This document shows, piece after piece, positions 47,079 through 58,479 of a stretch of DNA of 64,000 bases. The notes beneath the pieces were generated by a model, which saw only the letters and a list, made by a program, of their open reading frames with translations, was not told where the DNA came from and made no database searches. This DNA is from Comamonas serinivorans (GTDB lineage Bacteria > Pseudomonadota > Gammaproteobacteria > Burkholderiales > Burkholderiaceae_C). Within the stretch, counting starts at the first letter, position 1. Each line of letters begins with the position of its first letter. The stretch is from contig NZ_CP021455.1 of the NCBI RefSeq assembly GCF_002158865.1, positions 62,001 through 126,000 on the forward strand, given 5' to 3'. The position numbers and the translations under genes are program-made.

Positions 47079-47111
47079 GGGGAAGTCTCCAGGTGGGTTT
47101 GATTTCTTGAG

Positions 47112-47157
47112 GTATCAGGCCATTTCCGTTTTGCATTCAACGGCAATGGCTGCATAC
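47112..47157. repeat. 46-bp palindromic element E17 (ADH/P450 spacer)
   Basis: GTAT-N38-ATAC, 46 bp, with near-consensus inner arms, in the 91-bp spacer between two same-strand genes. Confidence 0.85.
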
Positions 47158-47169
47158 TGCATCAGGTGA

Positions 47170-48279
47170 TCAAGGCAGCAGCACCGGCTTGATGCACAGG
47201 CCCTGCTGTTGCTCGGCCACGGCGCGGTTGATGTCGGCCAGCGGGTAGGTGGTGACCAGGCGGTCGAACGGAAAACGGCCTTGCAGGTACAGCGCCATCA
47301 GCTGCGGGATGAAGGTGTCGGGGTCGCTGTCGCCTTCGATGATGCCGCGGTAGGTGAAGCCGCTGCGCATGGCCTCGCGCAGCGTGCCCGGCAGCGCCAG
47401 GTCGGCGGCATGGGCCGGCGGCACGCCAACGAAGCCGAACGTGCCTTTGGGCGCCAGCAGCTGCGGCACCCGCTCGATCACGGCCGGGATGCCGCTGGTG
47501 TCCAGCATGAAGTCCACGCCCGTGGGCAACACGGCGCGCACGGCCGCCACCCAGTCTGCCTCGGCGCGGGGGTCGATGGCCAGCGTCGCGCCCAGCGACA
47601 GGGCCATCTCGCGGCGCGCGGCATTGGGCTCGAGCACCACGACATGGGCGCAGCCCTGGATCACCGCGCCCATGACCGCGCTGAGGCCCACCGCGCCGCC
47701 GCCGGTGATCAGCAGGCTGGAGCCGGCCGGGCACTGCAGCGACCGCATGATGGCGCCGGCACCCGTCTGCACGCCGCAGCCCAGTGTGCCCGCAATCTCG
47801 AGCGGCACGCCCGGCGCCACCTTCACCACGTTGCGTTCGCTGGCCAGGGCATGGGTGGCAAACGACGATTGCCCGAAGAAGCTGCCCGAGATGCGCTGCC
47901 CCCCGGCCACCAGCGATCGGCTGCCATCGGCGCGCAAGCCGGTGAAGTTGAGCTGGCCCATGGCATGGCAATAGGCCGGCTCGTGCGACGCACAGCGGGG
48001 GCAGTGGCCACACGAGGTGAAGGTGATGGCCACGGCGTCGCCCGGCTGCACCTTGGTGACCTGCGCGCCCACCTGTTCCACCACGCCAGCGCCCTCGTGG
48101 CCCAGCACGGCCGGCAGCGCGATGGGCATCATCCCCTCGGCGGCCACAAGGTCGGTGTGGCACAGCCCTGCGCCCACGATGCGCACCAGCACCTCGTCCG
48201 GGCGGGGGGCGTCCAGCTCGACCTCGGCAAGCGTGAACGGGGCATTCGCGGCCGGCGTGATGGCGGCTTGGATCTTCAT
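47170..48279 (-). CDS. zinc-dependent alcohol dehydrogenase (aryl/allylic alcohol type)
   Basis: 369 residues of the medium-chain dehydrogenase family. Catalytic zinc ligands sit in G-L-C-H-T-D and G-H-E-G-A-G; the structural zinc site has four cysteines (C-G-H-C-P-R-C, then Y-C). The cofactor motif is G-G-G-A-V-G-L. It heads the P450 set and is divergent from the tetR gene. It probably oxidises the alcohol formed by the P450. Confidence 0.9.
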   Translation of the reverse strand: MKIQAAITPAANAPFTLAEVELDAPRPDEVLVRIVGAGLCHTDLVAAEGMMPIALPAVLGHEGAGVVEQVGAQVTKVQPGDAVAITFTSCGHCPRCASHEPAYCHAMGQLNFTGLRADGSRSLVAGGQRISGSFFGQSSFATHALASERNVVKVAPGVPLEIAGTLGCGVQTGAGAIMRSLQCPAGSSLLITGGGAVGLSAVMGAVIQGCAHVVVLEPNAARREMALSLGATLAIDPRAEADWVAAVRAVLPTGVDFMLDTSGIPAVIERVPQLLAPKGTFGFVGVPPAHAADLALPGTLREAMRSGFTYRGIIEGDSDPDTFIPQLMALYLQGRFPFDRLVTTYPLADINRAVAEQQQGLCIKPVLLP

Positions 48280-48333
48280 GGGTCTCCTTTCGGCGCGGCG
48301 CGGTTGACCGGCCTGCCTTTGTGTTTTGGAATC

Positions 48334-48347
48334 AGAACTCGAGTTCT
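48334..48347. promoter_or_regulatory. 14-bp perfect palindrome, candidate TetR operator
   Basis: AGAACTCGAGTTCT lies in the divergent spacer between the alcohol dehydrogenase (start 48279) and the TetR gene (start 48433). Position and symmetry fit an operator controlling both directions. Confidence 0.65.
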
Positions 48348-48432
48348 ATTTTCAGGTGGCTGCAGCGAGCCCATCAATGCGGGTAAGCCCTAGCTCGATA
48401 ATGGCGCGTTCAACCTTTGGAGACGCCATCCC

Positions 48433-49134
48433 ATGGCCACCACCACGCCCAGGCGCACCGGCTCAGGCCGGGCGCGCCGGGCTCAGACCGCCGTGAACGC
48501 CGCCGGGGACGCCGTGCGGCCCCCCCGCCAACTGCGCAGCGAGGCCACCTTCAGCCGCATGGTGCAGGCGGGTCACGCCTTGATCGAACGCCACGGCAGC
48601 TTTGAGCAGGTGGTGGTCAGCGAGGTGATCCGCCTCGCCAAGACCTCGACCGGCGCTTTCTACGGCCGCTTCAAGGACAAGGACGCCTTCATCGAGGCGG
48701 TGCTCGCGGTCGCCTACAGCCAGCTGCGCGAGCGGGCCAGTGCGGCGGCCGAACCGCTGGCGCCCGGCACGCCGCTCACCGCGCTGGAGGTGGCCGAGCA
48801 CATCGTGCGCTACTACGTGCGCCTGTGCCGGGCCAACCTGGGCCTGTTTCAGGCCTCGCTGCGGCATTTCGCGTCGCTGAACCCGGACACCAACCCCATG
48901 CGCGGGCTGAACCGGCACAGCTACGCCCTGTTCGTGCCGGCGCTGGCCGCACGGCTGTGCGCGCCCGGTCAGGACCCGGCGCCGGTGGAACGCGAGATCG
49001 AGATTGCCTTGCAGATGATGGTGGGCACGCTGGTGTTCACCATGCTGACCAACCCCGGCCCGCTGGCGCTGGACAGCGCCGAGATGGACAGCAAGCTGCT
49101 GATGCTGATGCGCCGCGTGTTGGACCTGCACTGA
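48433..49134 (+). CDS. TetR-family transcriptional regulator
   Basis: 233 residues from the ATG at 48433. A basic N-terminal tail of about 35 residues precedes a TetR helix-turn-helix with the usual S-T-G-A-F-Y-G-R-F-K-D-K-D recognition region. The rest is the alpha-helical ligand domain. It is divergent from the alcohol dehydrogenase/P450 set and probably represses it until a substrate-related ligand binds. Confidence 0.9.
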   Translation: MATTTPRRTGSGRARRAQTAVNAAGDAVRPPRQLRSEATFSRMVQAGHALIERHGSFEQVVVSEVIRLAKTSTGAFYGRFKDKDAFIEAVLAVAYSQLRERASAAAEPLAPGTPLTALEVAEHIVRYYVRLCRANLGLFQASLRHFASLNPDTNPMRGLNRHSYALFVPALAARLCAPGQDPAPVEREIEIALQMMVGTLVFTMLTNPGPLALDSAEMDSKLLMLMRRVLDLH

Positions 49135-49198
49135 CGCGGGCGGCCGAGCCGGTCGGCACCCAGTCCACGCTCGTTGGCGCTGTCTACATTGAACCGCA

Positions 49199-49244
49199 GT
49201 ATGTCCAATCACTCGTTTCAGATGAAACGGCGATCAGGCCATAC
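49199..49244. repeat. 46-bp palindromic element E18 (convergent tetR/NMO)
   Basis: GTAT-N38-ATAC, 46 bp, with CGTTT and AAACGG inner arms, between convergent genes. Confidence 0.85.
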
Positions 49245-49276
49245 TGCCCTTAAATTCTTCAGCGATGGCCAATCCA

Positions 49277-50326
49277 TCAGGCCAGGGCACGCGTCAGCTC
49301 GGCGACGATGGTGGCGGCCGGGGCATCGCGACAGACCGATGCGTTCTGCCCCGCCCACAGCGAGCTGAAGTCGGTGTTGCCCTGCTGCTCGGCCGCCGCC
49401 TTCAGCAGGCCCATGGCATTGCCCGCGAACGGAAACGGGGGCGCCAGGTTGCTCAGGTGCTGCGCGTCGCCCAGCTCGCGCATGGCGAAGTTGACGATGC
49501 CGCGCGCCGGCCGGCCCGAGAACACGTTGGTCACGCTGGTGTGGCGGGCCGCCTCGCTGTGCAGGGCGGCGCGGTGCAGGGCGCTGGTGCGGGCCTCGTC
49601 GGCGCAAAGAAAGGCCGTGCCCACCTGCACGGCCGCCGCGCCCAGCTGCAGGGCCGCAACCACGCCCTCGGCCGTGGCCACGCCGCCCGCCGCGATCACC
49701 GGGCAATCGACCGCCGCCACCACCTGCGGCAGCAGGGCGAAGGTGCCGGTCTGCTCGGTCAGCTCATCGCTGAGGAAATGGCCGCGGTGGCCACCGGCTT
49801 CCCAGCCCTGGGCGATGACCGCGTCCACCCCGCGTTCGGCCAGCCAGCGCGCCTCGGCCACGGTGGTGGCGCTGGACCAAATCTGCGCCCCGGTCTGCCG
49901 CACCTGGTCGACCAGGGCCGCGTCGGGCAGGCCGAAGTGAAAACTCACCACCGTGGGCCGGAACTCGGCCAGCACCTGGGCCTGCGCCGCGCCGAAGGGC
50001 TGGCGCGAGGCCTCGCCCGGCACGTGCGCGGTGTCCAGGTTCCAGCGCTCGAAAAAGGGCGCCAGGCGGTCGGTCCAGGCGCGCATCAGCGCCGGGCTGG
50101 GCACCGTCTGCGCGTGGGCGAAAAAGTTCACCCCATAGGGCAGGCCGCTGTCCTGCAAGGCGCGTAGCGCGCTGCGCAGGGCCTCCACGCTCAGCATGGC
50201 GCCAGGCAAGTTGCCCAGGCCGCCGGCGCGTGACACGGCCAGCGCCAGGGCCTGGTCCTGCACGCCAGCCATGGGCGCCTGGATGAGGGGGAAACGACAC
50301 GCGAGGCGACGAACGAATTCAGACAT
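49277..50326 (-). CDS. nitronate monooxygenase
   Basis: 349 residues from the ATG at 50326. A flavin-binding TIM-barrel enzyme of the 2-nitropropane dioxygenase family: P-L-I-Q-A-P-M-A-G at the start, Q-G-W-E-A-G-G-H-R-G with the catalytic histidine, and A-A-G-G-V-A-T for FMN phosphate. It oxidises toxic alkyl nitronates such as propionate-3-nitronate. An upstream frame extension to 50473 crosses element E19 and lacks family support. Confidence 0.9.
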   Translation of the reverse strand: MSEFVRRLACRFPLIQAPMAGVQDQALALAVSRAGGLGNLPGAMLSVEALRSALRALQDSGLPYGVNFFAHAQTVPSPALMRAWTDRLAPFFERWNLDTAHVPGEASRQPFGAAQAQVLAEFRPTVVSFHFGLPDAALVDQVRQTGAQIWSSATTVAEARWLAERGVDAVIAQGWEAGGHRGHFLSDELTEQTGTFALLPQVVAAVDCPVIAAGGVATAEGVVAALQLGAAAVQVGTAFLCADEARTSALHRAALHSEAARHTSVTNVFSGRPARGIVNFAMRELGDAQHLSNLAPPFPFAGNAMGLLKAAAEQQGNTDFSSLWAGQNASVCRDAPAATIVAELTRALA

Positions 50327-50438
50327 GACCACTCCGATGCATCCGCGGCTGGGGACGCCGCTGGCGCAGACTACCATTGACGCCCAGGCCCGGCGGGGCC
50401 GTCCGCCCGTTGCGGGCGCCTTGACCCATCTCCGAGCA

Positions 50439-50484
50439 GTATGAGCCCATACTCGTTCATTACATGACGGCATTCAACCCATAC
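50439..50484. repeat. 46-bp palindromic element E19 (divergent NMO/hypothetical)
   Basis: GTAT-N38-ATAC, 46 bp. A smaller palindrome, GTATG-N4-CATAC, is nested in its left end (50439-50452). Confidence 0.8.
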
Positions 50485-50552
50485 TGCTTGCAACAAGCCA
50501 TGCCTTTGACCCTGCACACCACGCGGTGTGCGCCCACCCGGGTTCGTCGTCC

Positions 50553-51149
50553 ATGAGCGTGAACGCCCACGGCATGCCCTCGCGCGTGCGCGCCATCGCC
50601 GAGATCGGCCGCCTGCTGGGCGACCCCACGGCGGCCGAGGCCGACCAGCGCGCCGCGCTCGAGCTGCTGGTGCAGGACCACGCCGATCTGGACGCCGTCG
50701 AAGCCTGGTCGGCGCTGTGGGCGCTGGCGCAGTTGCCGGTGCCTGCGCTGGTTCAGTCGACGGCGCCCTTGCCGGTTGCCGCGCCCGGTCCACGGCCCAT
50801 TCCTGCCTTGGCACGCGAGGCCGCCGTTGCACCGGATGCATCGGCCACGGCGCCTCCGCCCCCGGTAGGTGGCCCGGCCACGTTGTCAGCCCGCGGTCCC
50901 GATTCAGCCGGCTCCACTGCTGAATCCGCGCCCGACCTCGCCGCGCTGGCGCGCGACGCCTTGCTGGCCTGCGGGCCGCAGCTCATGCACAGCAGCGAAG
51001 CCGCGCAGCAGTTCCTCGACGTCTACCAGCGCTGGTTCGGCCGCAGCGTGCGCTGTGGGGGCCACGCCGCCCAGCCGGCCTTCCGGCGCATCGAGCGGCT
51101 GGCCCTGGACGACGCCGAGCTTGCGGCACGCCTGGCCGGGTTTCGCTGA
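50553..51149 (+). CDS. hypothetical protein
   Basis: 198 residues from the ATG at 50553; a GTG at 50526 is also possible and neither has a clear ribosome site. Codon use (very high third-position GC) matches real genes here. An alpha-helical N-terminus (residues 1-65) and a C-terminal helical block with W-F-G-R-S flank a Pro/Ala-rich linker. I do not recognise the family. Confidence 0.55.
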   Translation: MSVNAHGMPSRVRAIAEIGRLLGDPTAAEADQRAALELLVQDHADLDAVEAWSALWALAQLPVPALVQSTAPLPVAAPGPRPIPALAREAAVAPDASATAPPPPVGGPATLSARGPDSAGSTAESAPDLAALARDALLACGPQLMHSSEAAQQFLDVYQRWFGRSVRCGGHAAQPAFRRIERLALDDAELAARLAGFR

Positions 51150-51350
51150 GCGGGTCGCCGGCCGTAGGTTGCGGGCCACGCGCTGGCCGGCACGTCGGCT
51201 TCGGTCCAGCCACACCACGCCGCACTGCCTCGGAGCCCTGGCGAGCAGCCGTGACGCGGGTGGTGGGGGCCTGTCGAGTCCGATGGATTCAACCGCGGTC
51301 ACGGCGCCATCACAGCAAGACAACGCCGCGTCGCACGGCGTCGCCCAGTC

Positions 51351-53240
<1,890 letters not shown>

Positions 53241-53382
53241 GGGCACCTCGGGTGTGATCGTTTGCAGGATGTGGGTCGTCTCGATGATGCATCAGCCCGT
53301 GCCGCGGGCAGTCCCCCAAGCTGCAGGCGGGGCACAGCTTCGGCCGCCCGGAGGCATTCCCGGAGGGCAATCAAAACAAGCA

Positions 53383-53428
53383 GTATGCAGTCATCAACGA
53401 TGTTGATTCATCGACCATGAACCGATAC
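53383..53428. repeat. 46-bp palindromic element E20 (upstream of prpE)
   Basis: GTAT-N38-ATAC, 46 bp. The inner arms CGATG and CATCG replace the consensus but still pair. It lies in the 361-bp spacer 53241-53601, which holds no gene. Confidence 0.8.
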
Positions 53429-53601
53429 TGGCTCATCGTGGTGCAAACCGGCCAACAGCCGGTGGCGCATGCAACGCCCGGGTGCGTGGCAATTCGTCAC
53501 ATTCCTTCGGGCAGCGCGCAGGGACGCTCGGCCACCAGCGTCCCGCGGCCAACACCGCCGACACGCTGACCTTCAGGCTGTCGGCCGCGGTCGGGCTGCC
53601 C

Positions 53602-53946
53602 TCAGAAGCGGAACCACACGATCACGCCCGACGTCAGCAGGCAGGCCGCGGCGTTGGCCAGGCTCACGCCGATCGCCTTGTCGATGCGGTGGCCGTTCTG
53701 CTCGTACAGCCAGGCCGCCATGGTGGCGTTGGCCCCGACCCAGATCAGCCAAGTCCACAGCGAATGCTGGTGGGAGTCGCGCGTCTGCAGGATGGCGAGG
53801 ACCGTGGGCGCATAGGCGGCCAGGCGGGCGCCCGTCAGCAGCATGAAGGCCCAGGTCAGCACGCGCAGGTAGGTTTGCCGCCAGGTGGACGGGGGGGTGC
53901 TGGCGCAGGTGTCGGGCGCCAGGCTGTCGGCTTGAAGCGGTGTCAT
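53602..53946 (-). CDS. small integral membrane protein
   Basis: 114 residues with about three hydrophobic helices (roughly residues 27-50, 62-82 and 90-112) after a polar N-terminus. No family recognised. The spacer before the next gene (53947-54414) shows nothing I can support. Confidence 0.65.
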   Translation of the reverse strand: MTPLQADSLAPDTCASTPPSTWRQTYLRVLTWAFMLLTGARLAAYAPTVLAILQTRDSHQHSLWTWLIWVGANATMAAWLYEQNGHRIDKAIGVSLANAAACLLTSGVIVWFRF

Positions 53947-54414
53947 GGGAATCCGGCACGCGGGCCGCCGTCACATGCGCTGGGCTTGCAGCAGCCCCGC
54001 CAGGCTGACCGGCAGCTGGTCCAGGTTCCACCCCACGGGGCCTGGGCAGGGGCGCGCCGGCGGGGTGGCCGTGCGGCTGGATGGGCTGTCAGACCAGACG
54101 GTGCACCCAGTCTGGACGCGCGGCGCATGCCCGCTGGCAGACCGGCGCCTGGCCGGCGCCCAGCCCGCGCATCGACCGCCGTCCGGGCGGCCAGGGCCTC
54201 GACATGGGGAGCGGTGATGGGCGTGGTGTCGCATGACGGGTCCTCCTTGGGGCTGCAGAACCCGTCCGCGCCGACTGGGCGGCTTTCAGGCGGGTGCAGC
54301 GAAGGCCACACGATAGGCAAGCGCGTGGCTTTTTTCTTGGGCTGGCGCGAAGTGACCTGGGCTTGGGACGAAGCCTCCTCTACACTGTCGTGCATGGATC
54401 CAAAGGGGGCCAAT

Positions 54415-55434
54415 GTGATCGAATCAGGCATCACTGCATCGGTTACTCCGATGTATGGCACAAAGTGGTTAAGAAGCCCGGTCATGACCAGCTTGCAGGA
54501 CCTGCGGGCCTTTCAGGATGAGTTCACGCAATTCCTGTCAGGTGTTCAGGTGGAACCCCTGCACGGCGACACGCTGGAGACCGTGGGCGCCTTGACCGTC
54601 CTCGAAGGCATGGTCATCAGCACCGCGCAGACCACGCCCACACGCTGCTTTCACCTGGCGGCGGGCACCGGCTCGGACGACGCCGTGGTGTTCATGGGCG
54701 CGCCCGCCGGCAACCTGCAGCTGCAGGCCCAGGGGCAGGAATGGCGCCTGGGTGTGGGCGACGCCATCTTCACCGTGCCGGGGCGGCACCGCGTCGAAAC
54801 CCATGTACCCACCCAGCTGTGTGGCGTGATGCTGAGCCGCTCGCTGCTGGGTTCCTTGGTCGGCGATGTGGACGCCGGCTTGTGGCGCCCGCTGCGCGCC
54901 CACCCGGCCACGGCCTTGCTGACGCAATACGCCTGCCTGCTGCGCGACCAGGACGCCGCCGCGCTGGCCCTGCCCGAGCTGCGCCGCGCCGCCGTGTTGC
55001 ACATGCATGACCTGGCCGCGCTGCTGATCGGGGCCACGGGCGATGCCGCCCAACTGGCCCGGGGGCGCGGCGTAGCAGCCGCACGGCTGCTGGCCGTGCG
55101 CCAGGACATCGCCGCGCACCACGCCGACCCGGGCCTGTCGGTGGCCGACGTGGCGCGGCGCCAGGGTGTGACGCCGCGCCATGTGCAGGCGTTGCTGGAG
55201 GAGGCCGGCGAGACCTTCACGGCCCTGGTGCTCGCGCACCGCCTGGCGTCCGCCCACCACCTGCTGACCGACGCCCGCCTGGCTCGGCGCACAGTCAGCG
55301 CCATCGCCCTGGACGCGGGTTTTGGCGACCTCTCCTACTTCAACCGCAGCTTCCGGCGCCGCTATGGGATGACGCCCACCGAGGCGCGTGCAGCTGGACG
55401 CGACCCAGGTGGCGGCCATCCGCCGCGCCGATGA
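54415..55434 (+). CDS. AraC-family transcriptional regulator
   Basis: 339 residues if translation starts at the GTG at 54415, which has an AAAGGGGG site; an ATG at 54484 is the main alternative. An N-terminal cupin-like ligand domain (about 50-190) is followed by the two-helix-turn-helix AraC domain (about 235-335): V-A-R-R-Q-G-V-T-P-R-H-V-Q and F-G-D-L-S-Y-F-N-R-S-F-R-R-R-Y-G. The target is probably the GMC oxidoreductase downstream, by proximity only. Confidence 0.88.
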   Translation: MIESGITASVTPMYGTKWLRSPVMTSLQDLRAFQDEFTQFLSGVQVEPLHGDTLETVGALTVLEGMVISTAQTTPTRCFHLAAGTGSDDAVVFMGAPAGNLQLQAQGQEWRLGVGDAIFTVPGRHRVETHVPTQLCGVMLSRSLLGSLVGDVDAGLWRPLRAHPATALLTQYACLLRDQDAAALALPELRRAAVLHMHDLAALLIGATGDAAQLARGRGVAAARLLAVRQDIAAHHADPGLSVADVARRQGVTPRHVQALLEEAGETFTALVLAHRLASAHHLLTDARLARRTVSAIALDAGFGDLSYFNRSFRRRYGMTPTEARAAGRDPGGGHPPRR

Positions 55435-55774
55435 CGGTGGAGGGCGCGGGTGCGGTGACCGTTGAGGCCATCCCGGTCGCGCCCTGTCGTGCGACCCGCG
55501 CGATGGGTTGCGGCCACAAACGGATCGGGCGATGCCGGCCGCATCAGCCAGGACCGGCCTTGCGCCGCCCGAGCGCGATGCATGGCTTGGACCGCAGCCG
55601 GCTCCGCGTGCTGGCGCGATTCGGCGTCGCCTTGGGCCTGCGGCCAACGCTGCTGCAGGCGACACCCGCAGGCCCAGCCCAGCTAGCGAGCCGGCCTGCC
55701 CCGGTGAAGACGCGATGGCGGCATGGCCCGGCCATGCCTATCATCGCTGCACGACCGCCCGTTACTTGCCGCTC

Positions 55775-57439
55775 ATGCACCCTTTCGACACCGTGATCGT
55801 CGGCGCCGGCACCGCCGGCAGCCTCCTGGCCAAGCGCCTGAGCCATGAGCGCCAGCATCGCGTGCTGCTCATCGAGGCCGGCCAGCGCGACGATTACGCC
55901 TGGATCCACATCCCCGTAGGCTACCTCTACTGCATCGGCAACCCGCGCACCGACTGGCTCTACCAGACCGAGCCCAGTGCCGGCCTCAACGGGCGCCAGC
56001 TGCTGTACCCGCGCGGCAAGACCCTGGGCGGCTGTTCGTCCATCAACGGCATGATCTACATGCGCGGCCAGGCCCGCGACTACGACCACTGGGCCGAGCT
56101 CCTGGGCGACGAGGCCTGGCGCTGGGACCAGGTGCTGCCCGCCTTCATGGCCCACGAAGACCACTGGCTGGGCGACGCCGGCCAGTCGCCCGATGCCGAG
56201 TTCGCGCGCTACCACGGCCATGGCGGCGAATGGCGCGTCGAAAAGCAGCGCCTGCGCTGGGACATCCTCGACGCGTTCGCGCGTGCGGCCGAGCAGGCCG
56301 GCATCCCGGCCACGGCCGATTTCAACCGCGGCGACAACGAAGGCGTGGGCTACTTCCAGGTCAACCAGAAGGACGGCTGGCGCTGGAACACCGCCAAGGC
56401 CTTTTTGCGCCCGGCCTGCTATGGGCGCCCGAACTTCGAGATGTGGACCGGCGCGCAGGTCGCCAAGCTGCTGGTCGAGCGCGAGGCGGACGGCCGCCTG
56501 CGCTGCCACGGCGTGTGCGTGAAGGTCAACGACGAGCTGGTGGAGGTGCAGGCGGGCCAGGTGCTGCTGTGCGCGGGCGCCATCAATTCGCCCCAGCTGC
56601 TGCAGCTGTCGGGCATCGGCCCTGGGGCCCTGCTGCAGCGGCATGGCCTGCCCGTGCTGGCCGATCTGCCCGGCGTGGGCAGCAACCTGCAGGACCACCT
56701 GCAGATCCGCGCCGTCTACAAGATCAGGAACGCGCCCACGCTGAACGTGCTGGCCTCGTCCATGCTGGGCAAGGCCCGCATCGGGCTGGAGTACCTGTTC
56801 AAGCGCAGCGGCCCCATGAGCATGGCGCCCTCGCAGCTGGGCGCGTTCACACGCTCGTCGCCCGACCGGCCCTGGCCCAACATCCAGTACCACGTGCAGC
56901 CGCTCTCGCTCGATGCCTTCGGCCAGCCGCTGCACGCCTTCCCGGCGTTCACGGCCAGCGTCTGCAACCTCAACCCCACCAGCCGCGGCACCGTGCAGAT
57001 CACCAGCGCGGACTGGCACCAGGCGCCCGCCATCCAGCCCAACTACCTGTCGACCGCGGAAGACCGCCAGGTCGCCGCCGACAGCCTGCGCGTGACCCGG
57101 CGCATCGCGGCGCAGCCGGCCCTCGCCCCCTACGCGCCCGAGGAATGGAAGCCCGGCGCGCAGCACGAATCGGACGCCGACCTGGTGCGCCTCGCGGGCG
57201 ACATCGCCACCACCATCTTTCACCCCGTGGGCACGACCCGCATGGGGGGCGACGGCGACCCCATGGCCGTGCTGACGCCCCGTTTCGAGGTGCGCGACGG
57301 CCGCGGCGGCACCATCGCCGGCCTGCGCGTGGTCGATGCAGGCGCCATGCCCACCATCACCAGCGGCAACACCAACAGCCCCACGCTGATGATGGCCGAG
57401 CGCGCCGCCGGCTGGCTGCGGCAAGCGGCCCGCCGCTGA
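55775..57439 (+). CDS. GMC-family FAD-dependent oxidoreductase (choline dehydrogenase-like)
   Basis: 554 residues from the ATG at 55775. FAD-binding V-G-A-G-T-A-G-S near the start, the GMC signatures G-K-T-L-G-G-C-S-S-I-N-G and G-A-I-N-S-P-Q-L-L-Q-L-S-G-I-G, and the C-terminal H-P-V-G-T-T-R-M-G catalytic histidine region are all present. It oxidises an alcohol; the substrate is unknown. The 340 bp before it (55435-55774) holds no gene I can support. Confidence 0.9.
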   Translation: MHPFDTVIVGAGTAGSLLAKRLSHERQHRVLLIEAGQRDDYAWIHIPVGYLYCIGNPRTDWLYQTEPSAGLNGRQLLYPRGKTLGGCSSINGMIYMRGQARDYDHWAELLGDEAWRWDQVLPAFMAHEDHWLGDAGQSPDAEFARYHGHGGEWRVEKQRLRWDILDAFARAAEQAGIPATADFNRGDNEGVGYFQVNQKDGWRWNTAKAFLRPACYGRPNFEMWTGAQVAKLLVEREADGRLRCHGVCVKVNDELVEVQAGQVLLCAGAINSPQLLQLSGIGPGALLQRHGLPVLADLPGVGSNLQDHLQIRAVYKIRNAPTLNVLASSMLGKARIGLEYLFKRSGPMSMAPSQLGAFTRSSPDRPWPNIQYHVQPLSLDAFGQPLHAFPAFTASVCNLNPTSRGTVQITSADWHQAPAIQPNYLSTAEDRQVAADSLRVTRRIAAQPALAPYAPEEWKPGAQHESDADLVRLAGDIATTIFHPVGTTRMGGDGDPMAVLTPRFEVRDGRGGTIAGLRVVDAGAMPTITSGNTNSPTLMMAERAAGWLRQAARR

Positions 57440-57460
57440 CGTCAGCGACGGCCGCGCGAG

Positions 57461-57540
57461 GTGAGCAGGTGAGCAGGTGAGCAGGTGAGCAGGTGAGCAG
57501 GTGAGCAGGTGAGCAGGTGAGCAGGTGAGCAGGTGAGCAA
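57461..57540. repeat. tandem array of ten 8-bp units
   Basis: Nine copies of GTGAGCAG and a final GTGAGCAA, 80 bp, beginning 22 bp after the GMC gene stop and ending exactly where the CAGTAT tip of element E21 begins. Such an array is prone to slippage. The following spacer (57589-57918) shows no gene. Confidence 0.95.
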
Positions 57541-57542
57541 CA

Positions 57543-57588
57543 GTATCCACCACCTTCCGTTTTCCATGCAACGAGAGAGCAGCCATAC
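57543..57588. repeat. 46-bp palindromic element E21 (after octamer array)
   Basis: GTAT-N38-ATAC, 46 bp, with CCGTT left arm, directly abutting the tandem octamers. Confidence 0.85.
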
Positions 57589-57918
57589 TGCCTGCCTTCT
57601 CCATCACCCCTTTTGGACACATCGACCAGCCGTCCCGTCCCTGCGCATGGCACAGGCCAGGTGGCGCACAGCGCCTCGCTCAGCGCAGGCAGGCACCCCA
57701 GCTGAACGGTGCCAGCAGGCCACGGCCCGGCCCGACAGCGAGACCGCGCGCCACCCCACCAAACCCGGTCACGCGGTTTCAGGGCGAAGCCGACACAGGC
57801 GCGCCAGCCTGCCGGACCTGGGTGACGCCACAGGCCAGGCCAGCGCCTGCCGCGTACTCGACCTCGATCTGGAGGGCGTCGCCCGGCGACTCCGCCCCGC
57901 CATGCCATCATCGCCGGC

Positions 57919-58479
57919 ATGTCCGCCCCTGCCTTCATGCCCCCGCCCGCCCCCCTGCCGCGCGTGCTGTTCGTGTGCACCGGCAACATCTGCCGCTCGC
58001 CCACGGCCCATGCGCTGCTGGCGCACAAGGCCCGCCAACGCGGCTGGCCCATGACCGTGGACAGCGCCGCCGTCTCGAACGAGGAAGCCGGTCGCCCCAT
58101 GGACGCGCGCAGCGCCCGCGAGCTGACACGGCGCGGCTACCCGCCACTCACCCATCGCGCCCGCCAGGTGGTGGCGGCAGATTTTTCGCGCTTTGACCTC
58201 GTCATCGGCATGACCCAGGCCCATGTGCACGCCCTGCAGCGCCAGCGCGAGCGGGCCCGGCACAGCGCCCCCGGCGCCGAGCTGGCCACGGTGCGGCGCA
58301 TGCTGGACGTGCTGCCCGGCCCCTTGCATGGCCAGGACGTGCCCGACCCCTGGTATGGCGGCGAGGCCGATTTCATCCACGCCTTCGACCTCATCGACCA
58401 GGCCGTGGAGGCCTGGCTGGCCGACTGGGCCAGGCCGACGCCCGCCGACCTGGCGGAACGGCCGCGGGCGGACGCCTGA
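57919..58479 (+). CDS. low-molecular-weight protein tyrosine phosphatase
   Basis: 186 residues. The phosphate loop is V-C-T-G-N-I-C-R-S, with nucleophile C20 and R26, and the general acid aspartate lies in V-P-D-P-W-Y-G-G. About 15 extra N-terminal residues precede the usual start of the fold. No kinase or polysaccharide gene is nearby. The spacer 58480-58766 contains nothing I recognise. Confidence 0.93.
   Translation: MSAPAFMPPPAPLPRVLFVCTGNICRSPTAHALLAHKARQRGWPMTVDSAAVSNEEAGRPMDARSARELTRRGYPPLTHRARQVVAADFSRFDLVIGMTQAHVHALQRQRERARHSAPGAELATVRRMLDVLPGPLHGQDVPDPWYGGEADFIHAFDLIDQAVEAWLADWARPTPADLAERPRADA

Noticed and set aside
57461..57540. CRISPR array
   Set aside because: Units are 8 bp with no spacers; a simple tandem repeat.
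55544..57622. A long minus-strand frame with a repeated L-L-T-C-S-P-A-H peptide
   Set aside because: The peptide repeat is only the octamer array read in frame, and the rest is antisense of the GMC oxidoreductase.
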